From Erythrobacter sp. AP23 (GTDB lineage: Bacteria > Pseudomonadota > Alphaproteobacteria > Sphingomonadales > Sphingomonadaceae), in NCBI RefSeq assembly GCF_001542855.1, contig NZ_LNBY01000012.1, positions 62,001 to 126,000 of the forward strand: 64,000 nucleotides of DNA, read 5' to 3'. Below are positions 18,689-26,629 of the stretch, piece by piece. Both the position numbers and the translations under genes were made by a program. Position 1 is the stretch's first letter. Every line of letters begins with the position of its first letter. The notes beneath the pieces are model-generated. The model saw only the letters and a list, made by a program, of their open reading frames with translations, searched no databases and was not told where the DNA came from.

Positions 18689-18775
18689 GCCTTCGACATC
18701 CGTCGAAGGCTTGCTGTTCCGTCCCGCTCCCCCACCCGGAGTCTTTGTTGCATACGTGCCGGACCTCCGTCCGGC
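18689..18775. repeat. Two perfect hairpins downstream of the MAPEG gene
   Basis: GCCTTCGAC-ATCC-GTCGAAGGC (18689-18710) and GCCGGAC-CTCC-GTCCGGC (18758-18775) are perfect stem-loops, each with a 4-nt pyrimidine-containing loop. They lead straight into the 71-nt palindrome at 18786-18856. The first could end MAPEG transcription but has no T-run after it (a TTTTTT run lies before it). Confidence 0.65.
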
Positions 18776-18785
18776 CCTTGCCTGG

Positions 18786-18856
18786 CCTTCCCTCTCCCCC
18801 ACCCGGCCACCCATAAGATACCGTGCCGTGGGTGGCCGGGTGGGGGAGAGGGAAGG
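18786..18856. repeat. Long palindromic repeat, 28-bp perfect arms and conserved 15-nt loop
   Basis: Arms at 18786-18813 and 18829-18856 are perfect reverse complements, 28 bp each, around the loop TAAGATACCGTGCCG. The element at 47274-47352 has the same loop in reverse orientation (13 of 15 identical) and arms sharing the CCCGGCCACCCA end, so they belong to one family. The gap 18667-18900 holds no gene. Confidence 0.85.
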
Positions 18857-18900
18857 AACAGGGCGCAGCGGCTGACGCAGTCAGGCGCGGACAGACGCCA

Positions 18901-19578
18901 TCAACTCAACGCGTAATCGCCCACGAAGGCGTTGGTCTTGCGTTCCTGCCCAAAGGTGCTGGTCGGGCCATGGCCGGGGATGAAGGTGACGTCGTCGCCC
19001 AGCGGCCAGAGTTTCTGCGTGATCGCATCGATCAAATCCTGGTGGTTGCCCATCGGAAAGTCGGTCCGGCCGATGCTGCCCTGGAACAACACGTCGCCGA
19101 CGATCGCGAATTTGCTCGGCCGGTGGAAGAACACCACGTGCCCGGGCGTGTGGCCTGGGCAGTGGATGACCTCCAGCGTGAGGTCGCCCACGGTGACCGT
19201 GTCGCCATCCTCCAGCCAGCGGTCGGGTTCGAAGACTTGCCCGTTGACGCCATATTTGCGTCCGTCCTCGTCGAGGCGGCTGATCCAGAATCGGTCGGCC
19301 TCCTGCGGCCCCTCGATTCTCAGACCAAGCTCTTTCGCCAGCACGCCGGCCTCGCCGCAGTGGTCGATATGACCGTGCGTGATCAGGATCTTTTCCAGTT
19401 CCACCCCGGTCTTGGCGACGGCCGCCTTCAGCTTGTCGAGATCGCCGCCCGGGTCGACCAGCGCGCCCTTGTTGGTCGCAGTGCACCAGATCAAAGAGCA
19501 ATTCTGCTGCAAGGGCGTCACAGGCACGATGCCGGCTTTCATCGGCGGTGCGGCGGAAGATTGCGTGTTGTTTTCCAT
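18901..19578 (-). CDS. MBL-fold metallo-hydrolase, glyoxalase II-like
   Basis: A 225-residue metallo-beta-lactamase-fold hydrolase. The di-metal motif THGHIDHCGE (HxHxDH) is intact, with downstream His in CPGHTPGH, Asp in VGDVLF and His in IPGHGP. Size and sequence fit the YcbL/GloB-II-like branch, which hydrolyses S-lactoylglutathione or other thioesters. No signal peptide. It is divergent from the small cytochrome gene at 19663. Confidence 0.87.
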   Translation of the reverse strand: MENNTQSSAAPPMKAGIVPVTPLQQNCSLIWCTATNKGALVDPGGDLDKLKAAVAKTGVELEKILITHGHIDHCGEAGVLAKELGLRIEGPQEADRFWISRLDEDGRKYGVNGQVFEPDRWLEDGDTVTVGDLTLEVIHCPGHTPGHVVFFHRPSKFAIVGDVLFQGSIGRTDFPMGNHQDLIDAITQKLWPLGDDVTFIPGHGPTSTFGQERKTNAFVGDYALS

Positions 19579-19662
19579 CGCCGGGGAAAATGGTCGGCTT
19601 CGTCATCGAAAACAAGGCGCATCTGCGGCACAATGCCGCGATACGCGCGAAGGAGCGAACGG

Positions 19663-20040
19663 ATGAGACAAATCGCAGCGATTCTTGCGGCCTCGCTGAT
19701 GCTGACAGCCTGCCAGACCTACGATGCCCAACCGAATCCGGTGGCGGATGCGGCAGCGGCTACAGCCAGCGAAAGCGGGCCCCCCACCTATGTGACCGCG
19801 ATCTGCGGCGAGTGCCACGCGGTGACCGACAATGCCGTCTCGCCCAACCCCCAGGCGCCCGGCTTCGCCGATATCGCCAACAGCCCGGGCCTGACGCGCG
19901 ACACGCTGGTCACCTTCCTGTCGGATGCGCACAATTACCCCATGCAGATGGATGTCGACCTGGTGGAAGAGGACATCGAGGTGATCGCCGACTACATGCT
20001 GACCTTGCAGTCGGAGGATTACATCAAGCGGCCGGGGTAA
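19663..20040 (+). CDS. Small c-type cytochrome lipoprotein
   Basis: A 125-residue protein with a signal peptide ending in a lipobox (LTAC), an Ala-rich linker, and a single haem-attachment site CGECH. A Met in NYPMQMD is the likely sixth ligand. It is therefore a membrane-anchored monohaem cytochrome c facing the periplasm, an electron carrier. AAGGAG lies just upstream of the ATG. The partner oxidase or dehydrogenase is not in this window. Confidence 0.85.
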   Translation: MRQIAAILAASLMLTACQTYDAQPNPVADAAAATASESGPPTYVTAICGECHAVTDNAVSPNPQAPGFADIANSPGLTRDTLVTFLSDAHNYPMQMDVDLVEEDIEVIADYMLTLQSEDYIKRPG

Positions 20041-20044
20041 GTGG

Positions 20045-20539
20045 TCAGTCGGCCTCGCCGCGCAGGATTTCCAGCCTGTTGGGCGGCGCGTCTGCGCTGA
20101 AGAAATCGGGGATGGTGCTTGCGGTCCTGCGCGAGCGGCTAAGCCACTCGACTGTCCACTCGGTGATACGCTCTTGCGTCACATGTTCGAAAACACCCGG
20201 CTGGGGTTCGTTTATGTGCTCGCGCTGGAGCACCAGAACGAGCGGCCTCTCGGTGCCTTCCCGAGACTCCGAAAAGGCCAGCGCGTCCGGATTGGTATCG
20301 AACGCGTAATAGTAGTCGCTGCCATCGCACTCATCGGGCGCACCGCACTCAGGGTGCGACCACACCCGATACTCCAGCACTTCGTCCCAAACGAAACCGC
20401 CGCCCGATTTCGTAAGGGCGGGATACGAGCCGACCTTGGCCGGATCGAGAGCCGGTGGGTATGCCGGAGTTGCGTCATTATTGACCGATCCCCGAGCATT
20501 CGAGCGAAACCATCCGACGATTTTCTGGATCAGGTTCAT
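20045..20539 (-). CDS. Conserved-looking protein of unknown function, coupled to the S24 repressor
   Basis: A 164-residue protein starting MNLIQKIVGWFRS, then acidic with a Tyr-rich patch (DGSDYYYAFDTN) and a basic SRSRR stretch. No signal peptide beyond the short amphipathic start, and no domain I can name; I see no GNAT acetyl-CoA loop. Its ATG shares one base with the stop of the S24 repressor gene (TGATG), so it is translationally coupled to it and probably regulated with it. Confidence 0.7.
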   Translation of the reverse strand: MNLIQKIVGWFRSNARGSVNNDATPAYPPALDPAKVGSYPALTKSGGGFVWDEVLEYRVWSHPECGAPDECDGSDYYYAFDTNPDALAFSESREGTERPLVLVLQREHINEPQPGVFEHVTQERITEWTVEWLSRSRRTASTIPDFFSADAPPNRLEILRGEAD

Positions 20540-21180
20540 CACACTCGCCCCCCCTTCCACACCACGCGGCCGATCACCTCGACCTCGTCGCGTGGGAGGT
20601 CGATCGGGGCGTAGCTGTCGTTGGCGCTGATCAGCGTGATGCGGCCCGGCGCGCTGGCCTGGACCTGCTTGACGTGCAGTGCATCGCCGATGCGCACGAC
20701 GTGGATGCCCTCGCCTGAACGCTTGTTGCGATCGACGAAAATCTCGTCGCCGCTGCGCAGGGTCGGCTCCATGCTGTCGCCCTCCACCCGGATCGCAGAG
20801 AGATCGGCGCCCTCCAGCCCCATTTCGCGCAGCCAGCGGCGGCTGAAGCGATAGCTGTCGAAGGAAATTTCCTCCGCCGAGAAGGCGCCCGGCCCGGCCG
20901 ACGCGTCGAGCGGCAAGCGCGGTACGGCAATAAAATCGTCCGCATTGTGGGGGCGCAGGTGTTCCGGGTCGGCCCCCAGCTCGACCTCGCTCACGCCGAA
21001 GAATTCGGCCAGGCGGCGGCGGTCGGCCTCCTCCAGTTTGCGCGGGCTGCCCTTGCGGACGAATTGCTGCAAATAGCTGGGATTGCGGCCCAACATCGCC
21101 GAAAGCGAGGCAAGGCTCGTGCGCCCAGCCTCGGCCAGCTCGACCAGCCGTGCGCGATCCGGGGTCATGACGTCACCCAT
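20539..21180 (-). CDS. LexA/CI-like repressor with S24 self-cleavage domain
   Basis: A 213-residue regulator. The N-terminus has a helix-turn-helix (TSLASLSAMLGRNPSYLQQF). The C-terminal S24 peptidase fold has the nucleophile in VEGDSMEPTL and the Lys in DALHVKQV; ASAGPG provides an Ala-Gly cleavage site. Such repressors cut themselves after DNA damage or RecA activation. GGAGGT lies 6 nt before ATG 21180, fixing the start; the longer open frame upstream is non-coding and contains the operators. It is neither a canonical LexA by start nor linked to visible phage genes. Confidence 0.87.
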   Translation of the reverse strand: MGDVMTPDRARLVELAEAGRTSLASLSAMLGRNPSYLQQFVRKGSPRKLEEADRRRLAEFFGVSEVELGADPEHLRPHNADDFIAVPRLPLDASAGPGAFSAEEISFDSYRFSRRWLREMGLEGADLSAIRVEGDSMEPTLRSGDEIFVDRNKRSGEGIHVVRIGDALHVKQVQASAPGRITLISANDSYAPIDLPRDEVEVIGRVVWKGGRV

Positions 21181-21248
21181 GTCGACACCTCCTGCCACTC
21201 CATCCGCACCCTGCCAAAAGGACACAAAAGCCAAGCATGCGAGAAAAT

Positions 21249-21283
21249 TCCTATAGCATAGGATTTTTCCTAGACAAGTAGGA
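21249..21283. promoter_or_regulatory. Two operator-like palindromes between divergent genes
   Basis: TCCTATAGCATAGGA (21249-21263) and TCCTAGACAAGTAGGA (21268-21283) are two inverted repeats of the form TCCTA-N5/6-TAGGA, each followed by TT. They lie between the divergent S24 repressor and the small gene at 21354. The layout fits autoregulation by the repressor. A third match lies at 6777-6798. Confidence 0.7.
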
Positions 21284-21353
21284 TTTGGATTGGAACATAT
21301 GAAGAACAGACGCGGCGAATCGCCACTTCCGGCCATCATTAGGGGAGCCCGAC

Positions 21354-21569
21354 ATGCTGATCCGTTCCATCGAGAGATTCCTCCGCCAGCACGAGATGGC
21401 GGCGACGAAATTCGGCCGCCTTGCCGCACACGATCCGCGCTTCGTGCTCGACCTGCGCATGGGCCGCGAGCCGCGCGACCGTACCGAGCAACGTATTCAG
21501 GGGTTCATGGCTGGATACGCTGCTGCGCGCGAAGTCGTCCGCGAACAGGAGACCGCGCATGTCGGATGA
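21354..21569 (+). CDS. Small protein with a helix-turn-helix-like core
   Basis: A 71-residue basic protein. MAATKFGRLAAHDPRFVLDL reads like a compact DNA-binding helix-turn-helix. GGGGAG precedes the ATG by about 8 nt. It is divergent from the S24 repressor across the paired palindromes and overlaps the next gene by 11 bp, so the two are one transcript. It could be a Cro-like partner of the repressor, which is an inference from position. Confidence 0.65.
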   Translation: MLIRSIERFLRQHEMAATKFGRLAAHDPRFVLDLRMGREPRDRTEQRIQGFMAGYAAAREVVREQETAHVG

Positions 21570-21912
21570 GAACACCCCACCCCAGCCGCCGCGCACACGC
21601 CGCACCGCCGCCGATCGCGTGCGCGCCGCGCTGGCGGACCTGCACCAGCATCGTGGACAGGTCCTCACGCATACCGAGAAGGCATGGGCGAGCATCACCT
21701 TCGCGGGCACGAGGCACAGCCTCACGATCCTGTTCGCGGGTGAGGATGCGGTGGAGGCAGGCGAAGAATTCGTCGCCGACCTGCCCGACCACGAATTCGC
21801 CATTCTCGGCCAGTTGGTGGCCGATGCGGGCGTGGTCGAGGTCGAACAGCGCATGGCGCCCAAGCCGCGACTGGTGGTTCAGTGCGAACTGCTCTTGCTG
21901 GAAGAGAGCTGA
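21559..21912 (+). CDS. Protein of unknown function in the repressor locus
   Basis: A 117-residue protein starting MSDENTPPQPPRTR. After a basic N-terminus (RTRRTAADRVRAALADLHQH) it has an alternating strand/helix pattern with an acidic middle (GEDAVEAGEEFVADLPDHEF) and a hydrophobic C-terminus. I do not recognise the family. It overlaps the upstream gene by 11 bp and is probably controlled by the S24 repressor. Confidence 0.68.
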   Translation: MSDENTPPQPPRTRRTAADRVRAALADLHQHRGQVLTHTEKAWASITFAGTRHSLTILFAGEDAVEAGEEFVADLPDHEFAILGQLVADAGVVEVEQRMAPKPRLVVQCELLLLEES

Positions 21913-22187
21913 GGAGAGCGGTGCGGGCGGATGTTTTTGGCGGTCAAGTTACCGCGCCAGAAAGTCAGCGTCTGGGTGGAGAGCGGAAGGTCTGATCTCG
22001 GTAAGCCAAGCACCGAAGCGGACATAACGCGGATGGCACGGGCTGGGCCGCTGAAGGCCCGTCAGTTTTCAGCAAGACGAATGTCTGTAGCGCATCATCG
22101 AACAGCGTCACGAGAACTCGCCAAATTCGAAGGGTTCAGATTGTCCGGGGTCGATCCTTGCGCACAAGAGCACGGTCGAGTGACGGA
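21913..22187. other. No supported gene; lower-GC spacer
   Basis: This stretch has a visibly lower GC content than its surroundings. A 108-codon frame from 21931 runs through it into the 3' end of the next, oppositely oriented gene, but it lacks a ribosome binding site and any recognisable motif. It is treated as non-coding or as remnant DNA. Confidence 0.5.
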
Positions 22188-22997
22188 CTATCGCGACCAG
22201 TGCAGAGTCGCGATCACCATGTCGCCGCGCCCTTTAGAAAGGTCGGAAATAAGATAGATGGTGGCCATCGGTCCGTGCAATGCCCGGCTGACGAATACCC
22301 GATCAAAGGCGATTGGAATCCGCGTCAGAATTTCGAAATCGGCCTTATCCTGCCCGGCCTCTCCCTGCGAACCGGGAAATTTCACCAGCAGGCTGTCGCG
22401 CATGCTTTCGCCCGTGTCATCGGTGCCGATCCACAGACCCAGATAGCTTTTAGCTCCATATCGGGTTCCGCTGACGGAGACGAGTTCGTAGCCCTGTATG
22501 GAGGGAATATTCTCCAATGTGGCCACGTTGACGTAGAGCGGCGAAACCGCCCGTCCATAGTGCGCGGGGATAGCGTCGCATGACAATTCGGCCTCGATCA
22601 ATCCGTCAAGATCGCTGAGGTCTGAAAAGCGGAGGCGGACATAATGGCCGTCCTCCAGGAACATTCGCCGGGACGTCGGTTGTATGCTGAACACGTCCGA
22701 TGAAAATCGTCCTTGGGTCGCAATGGTCCGTATCGAGACTAGACGAAGCTCATCGTCGATATCGCCGAATGTCTGCCCACCGACCAGGACGCTTTGAGGC
22801 AGCGTCACCGTATCGCAATATCTGTCGAGCGAGGGCGGATTGTCCTGCGCCCTGCCCACTCTCGGCCCTATCGCGGTACCGGACAGGAAGAGCGAAAGCG
22901 ACAGCATTGTATGGAGAAACGATCTGCGATGCAGGAGCGGCTTTCCTACGCCCGCACCGAAAGGAAGCGGTTGGATGGAAATATTATGACTAGGCAT
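22188..22997 (-). CDS. Exported protein of unknown function, atypical composition
   Basis: A 269-residue protein. GAAGGA lies 8 nt before the ATG at 22997 (GTG or ATG 23018 would be an alternative). The N-terminus has RRSFLHTMLSLSLFLSG, a signal peptide of possible twin-arginine type. The mature part is a mixed beta-rich sequence with no motif I can name. GC content and codon choice are lower and more even than in neighbouring genes, and 21913-22187 and 22998-23244 around it carry no other gene. It looks like an acquired single gene. Confidence 0.65.
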   Translation of the reverse strand: MPSHNISIQPLPFGAGVGKPLLHRRSFLHTMLSLSLFLSGTAIGPRVGRAQDNPPSLDRYCDTVTLPQSVLVGGQTFGDIDDELRLVSIRTIATQGRFSSDVFSIQPTSRRMFLEDGHYVRLRFSDLSDLDGLIEAELSCDAIPAHYGRAVSPLYVNVATLENIPSIQGYELVSVSGTRYGAKSYLGLWIGTDDTGESMRDSLLVKFPGSQGEAGQDKADFEILTRIPIAFDRVFVSRALHGPMATIYLISDLSKGRGDMVIATLHWSR

Positions 22998-23244
22998 TCG
23001 CGTTTCCTTCACCCGCAATCATGCTGTGGCACAGTTGAAGTTGTGAGAGAACCCTTCTGGGTAAATCGCAATCACCGGTGCCATCAACGCCGTGTCGGAG
23101 GTGGCGCCGCGCTACCGCTTGCGTAATTGCCTGCCGCGGGCTGCACCCTGGTCGGATTGCGTACTATATGCCCCAAATCCGCTTTTCGGAGTATCGGAAA
23201 CGAGGGGTTACGTCCGTTTCGTCGTCGGCTAGCGCACGTTGCGA

Positions 23245-23838
23245 TTAATGCTTGCGATACACCAGCACGAGATTGTTTGCCGGCATTTCATGGCGGGCAG
23301 TACGGCGCAGGTCTTCGGCCGTGGCAAGCGTGTCGAGGTCCGCAACATCGCGCAGGCCCCAGCGGGGATCGCGTGACTTAAGGCTGTGGTCGAAAGCGAG
23401 ATTCGAGGGGGCCGTCTCCACATCGTTCTCGATAAACGGGCCATAGAGGATCAGCGGGGCGCCGGCGGCCAGCAGCTGGGCCGCGCCTGCGAACAGGCCC
23501 ACGGTCGCCTGCCACGGGCTGATATGGATCATATTGACGCACAGGACCGCGTCCGCGCTCTCGACCGGCCAATCGCCCGCTGCCGCATCGAGCGCGATCG
23601 CTGGGCGCAAATTGGCAACCCCCGCCTCCTGCGCCCAGGCATCGACCGAGTGCAGCGCGTCTATTGCGCAATCGCTGGGTTGCCAATCGAGCGCGGGAAA
23701 GCGCCGCGCCATGAACACCGCGTGTTCGCCGGTCCCGCTGGCCACTTCCAGCACGAGGCCGGAACCCGGCAATTCGCGCGCCAGCACATCGGCGAGCGGC
23801 TGCGAATTGCGCGCGGTGGCGGGCGCGTGGCGTTTCAC
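23245..23838 (-). CDS. DUF938 family protein, SAM-dependent methyltransferase-like
   Basis: A 197-residue protein starting KRHAPATARNSQPLADVL, the conserved DUF938 N-terminus. EVASGTGEHAVFMA is the SAM-binding motif I, and VNMIHISPW and LYGPF are further family motifs. The methyl acceptor is unknown. It begins at GTG 23838, 10 bp after the acyl-CoA ligase stop, with GAGGG upstream; the longer frame upstream reads through the ligase and is spurious. Confidence 0.87.
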   Translation of the reverse strand: MKRHAPATARNSQPLADVLARELPGSGLVLEVASGTGEHAVFMARRFPALDWQPSDCAIDALHSVDAWAQEAGVANLRPAIALDAAAGDWPVESADAVLCVNMIHISPWQATVGLFAGAAQLLAAGAPLILYGPFIENDVETAPSNLAFDHSLKSRDPRWGLRDVADLDTLATAEDLRRTARHEMPANNLVLVYRKH

Positions 23839-23848
23839 GCGAGCGCCC

Positions 23849-25399
23849 TCAATTGACCTGCCGCTCGCGACCTTCCCAATAGGGTGCCCGCAGCTCGCGG
23901 CGCAGGATCTTGCCGCTGGCATTGCGCGGCATCACTTCGATTACATCGACCGACTTGGGCACCTTGAACCCGGCCAGTCGCTCGCGCGTAAAGGCTATGA
24001 TGTCCTTGGGATCGACCTCGCTGCCGGGCCTTGGCACCACGCAGGCCTTGACCGCCTCGCCCCAGGTGTCGTCGGGCACACCGATCACCGCAACCTCGCC
24101 AACCGCCGGATGGCCGTAGATCGCGCTTTCGACCTGTGCGGGATAGACGTTCTCGCCGCCCGAAATGATCATGTCCTTGATCCGGTCCTGGATGTAGACA
24201 TAGCCGTCCTCGTCCATATAGGCGGCATCGCCGGTGTGCATCCAGCCGTCCTTGAGCGCGCTCTTCGTCGCATCGGGCAGGTGCCAGTAGCCCTGCATGT
24301 TCGACGGGCTCTTGCAGATCAGCTCGCCCACCTCGCCGCGGGGCAATTCTACGCCATCCTCGCCTACCACCTTGAGCTCGGCGCCCGGGACCGCCCTGCC
24401 CGCCGACTTCATCCGCCCGTTGCCTTCGAGCGTGTGGTCCTCGGGCGGGAGCATGGCGATGGTGCCGGTGGTTTCGGTCATGCCGTAGCATTGCAGGAAG
24501 CCTGCGCCGGGGATCGTCTGAACCGCCTCGCGGAGGAGGTCGAGCGGAATCGGCGCCGCGCCGTAGAGCACATATTTGACCGCCGACATGTCGGTATCTT
24601 TCGCGCGCGGATGCTGGATCACCATCTGCAGCGCGGCGGGAACGATGAACAGGCGGGTAATCCCCTGTTCGAACCCGTCGAGCACGCCGTCGGGCGTGAA
24701 TTCCGCCTGCACGATGGCGCGAATGCCCGCCGCCATGGCCATGATCCCCAGCCCGGTGCCGCCGATATGCGCGCAAGGCATGCAGACGAGGATCGCCTCG
24801 TCCTCCTCCCATTGCGACCACGGCTGCGCGGCTTCTTCGGCGGGCTGGCGGAGCGAAAACAGGTTGGCATTGGTCAGCACCGCGCCCTTGGGGTTGCCAG
24901 TGGTGCCCGAGGTATAGAGCTGGAGCACGGCATCGTCGGGTCCTGCGGCGGTGAATTCGTCCGCCGGCGCGGCGGCGATCTCCGCTTGCGCCGTGGGCGT
25001 ATCGATCACCGTCGGCGGGCTGTCCATTTCGGCGCAGGCCTTGGCTGCAAGGTTCTCGAAGCCATTGTCGAGGAAGAGCAGCTTGGCGCCCGTATCGCCG
25101 AGGATGTAGGCGACCTCGGGCGCGGCCAGCCGCCAGCCGATCGGCACCGTGACCACACCCATGCGCGCGGCCGCATAGAACAGTTCGAAGTAAAGCCGCG
25201 CATTCTTGCCCAGCCAGGCGATCCGGTCGCCTCTCTTCAGGCCCTTTCCGCCCAGCATCGCCACGATCCGTCGCGAACGTTCGTCCAATTCCGCGAAAGT
25301 CAGCGCCTCGCCATCCTGTTCGAGCGCCACCTGGTCGGGCTTTTCCCGCGCCCAGTGCCGGATCAGCTCATCGAAAGTGAGCATCTCGCCGTCTGCCAT
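23849..25399 (-). CDS. Acyl-CoA synthetase / AMP-dependent ligase
   Basis: A 516-residue adenylate-forming enzyme that activates a carboxylic acid to acyl-AMP and then acyl-CoA. Core motifs are in order: LYTSGTTGNPKG, YGMTETTG, HTGDAAYMDEDGY, DRIKDMIISGGENVYP and the catalytic Lys in NASGKILRRE. It resembles long-chain/medium-chain FadD-type ligases; the substrate cannot be read from sequence. It is followed by the DUF938 gene in the same transcript. Confidence 0.92.
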   Translation of the reverse strand: MADGEMLTFDELIRHWAREKPDQVALEQDGEALTFAELDERSRRIVAMLGGKGLKRGDRIAWLGKNARLYFELFYAAARMGVVTVPIGWRLAAPEVAYILGDTGAKLLFLDNGFENLAAKACAEMDSPPTVIDTPTAQAEIAAAPADEFTAAGPDDAVLQLYTSGTTGNPKGAVLTNANLFSLRQPAEEAAQPWSQWEEDEAILVCMPCAHIGGTGLGIMAMAAGIRAIVQAEFTPDGVLDGFEQGITRLFIVPAALQMVIQHPRAKDTDMSAVKYVLYGAAPIPLDLLREAVQTIPGAGFLQCYGMTETTGTIAMLPPEDHTLEGNGRMKSAGRAVPGAELKVVGEDGVELPRGEVGELICKSPSNMQGYWHLPDATKSALKDGWMHTGDAAYMDEDGYVYIQDRIKDMIISGGENVYPAQVESAIYGHPAVGEVAVIGVPDDTWGEAVKACVVPRPGSEVDPKDIIAFTRERLAGFKVPKSVDVIEVMPRNASGKILRRELRAPYWEGRERQVN

Positions 25400-25478
25400 T
25401 CATCCTCTCCGCTGTTTTCAGCTGTGCGAGGCATCATGGCATGGCGGTTGCTGCGCGCAACCCGATTTCGGCGCAGGA

Positions 25479-25928
25479 TTATTGCCAGGGTCCCTGCTCG
25501 CGTGCGCGCCTCTCGCGGATCGCGAGCCACAAGAACAGGCCGAGCGGCCCGGCGAGGAATGTCGCCAGCAGGATCGGTGCCTGGAGCAGGCGCGAAAAGC
25601 CCTTCGCATCGGCATCGCGCGCGATCCACAGGCCGACGAATAGGTCGAAGGCGAGGTAGTGGATCCAGCCGATCGTCACACCGCCATCGCTGGCGAAGAT
25701 CGCCCTTACGCCTTCGATGGTCGAGAAATCGGCCGAACCGCCGGCCCCGCCCGGATCGAGCGCACCCGACAGTATGCCGACGATGCCGACCGAATAGGCG
25801 AGACACAGCAGGCCCACCCCGACATACAGAACCGCCGCCAGCAGCGCGGGCCAGCGCGGCGCGAGGATCAACGCCGCCCACATGACCATGGCGAGGATAT
25901 TCGCCGCGCCGAAAGCCGTATCCCACAT
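25479..25928 (-). CDS. ABA4-like membrane protein
   Basis: A 149-residue protein with four predicted helices. The segment EGVRAIFASDGGVTIGWIHY followed by LAFDLFVGLWIARDA is the core of the ABA4/DUF4281 family. In plants ABA4 is needed for neoxanthin synthesis; bacterial members occur in carotenoid producers, but their activity is not established. Its ATG shares a base with the stop of the upstream NAD(P)-binding gene (TGATG), so the two are co-translated. Confidence 0.83.
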   Translation of the reverse strand: MWDTAFGAANILAMVMWAALILAPRWPALLAAVLYVGVGLLCLAYSVGIVGILSGALDPGGAGGSADFSTIEGVRAIFASDGGVTIGWIHYLAFDLFVGLWIARDADAKGFSRLLQAPILLATFLAGPLGLFLWLAIRERRAREQGPWQ

Positions 25929-26629
25929 CAGACCGCCTCCCGCTCGACCTGCGGCAGGGTCTTCGCTGCGCGCAGGATTGCGTCATTGTCGTGCACGAAG
26001 CGCCCGCGCGCCGCGCGCTTGGCGAGCGCCAGCGCGGCCTGCGCGACGATCTCCGCCTTGATACCCCGATACTTCCGGTACCTGCCGTGAAGCAGCAGGT
26101 TGGCGACCGGCGCCGCCGCGATGCCGAGGCGTTCGGCGGGACGCCGGTCGTTCTCGCGCCTCCCGCGCAGCAAGCCGGGCCGCAGGATATCCAGCCGATC
26201 GAAACGCAGCTTGGTCAGATCGCGCTCCACCTCGCCCTTCACCCGCAGATAGAAGGCCCGCGCCATCGGGTCCGCACCGACCGAACTGACATGGACGAAG
26301 CGCTCGACGCCCAGATCCTTCGCTGCCCGCGCAGTATCGAGCACCAGGTCGTGATCGACCGCGCGGAACGCCGCTTCGTCCTCGCCCGCCTTCTTCCAGG
26401 TCGTGCCCAGCGCGCAGATGACCGCCTTTGGCCGCACCGCCTCGATCACCTCGCCCCATTTGGCGGGCTCGGCCACGAACAGCTCCATCCTGACGCCGCG
26501 CGGCAGCTTGGCCTCGCGCCGGGCGATGCCGGTGAGGCGGACGTCTTCGCGACCGATGCATTGTTCGATCACGGCAGTACCGATCAGGCCGGTGGCACCG
26601 ATCAGGGCGATGCGGATCGCATCAGACAT
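25928..26629 (-). CDS. NAD(P)-binding atypical SDR (HTATIP2-like)
   Basis: A 233-residue Rossmann protein starting IRIALIGATGLIGTAVIEQC, with the GATGLIG dinucleotide loop. HVSSVGAD and the later YLRVKGEVE segment match atypical SDRs related to HTATIP2/oxidoreductase YwnB. The Tyr-x3-Lys pair is present as YLRVK. Substrate unknown. It overlaps dgt by 8 bp upstream and the ABA4-like gene downstream. Confidence 0.85.
   Translation of the reverse strand: MSDAIRIALIGATGLIGTAVIEQCIGREDVRLTGIARREAKLPRGVRMELFVAEPAKWGEVIEAVRPKAVICALGTTWKKAGEDEAAFRAVDHDLVLDTARAAKDLGVERFVHVSSVGADPMARAFYLRVKGEVERDLTKLRFDRLDILRPGLLRGRRENDRRPAERLGIAAAPVANLLLHGRYRKYRGIKAEIVAQAALALAKRAARGRFVHDNDAILRAAKTLPQVEREAV

Noticed and set aside
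21931..22257. A 108-codon plus-strand frame in the lower-GC spacer.
   Set aside because: No ribosome binding site or motif, and it runs into the end of the oppositely oriented secreted-protein gene.
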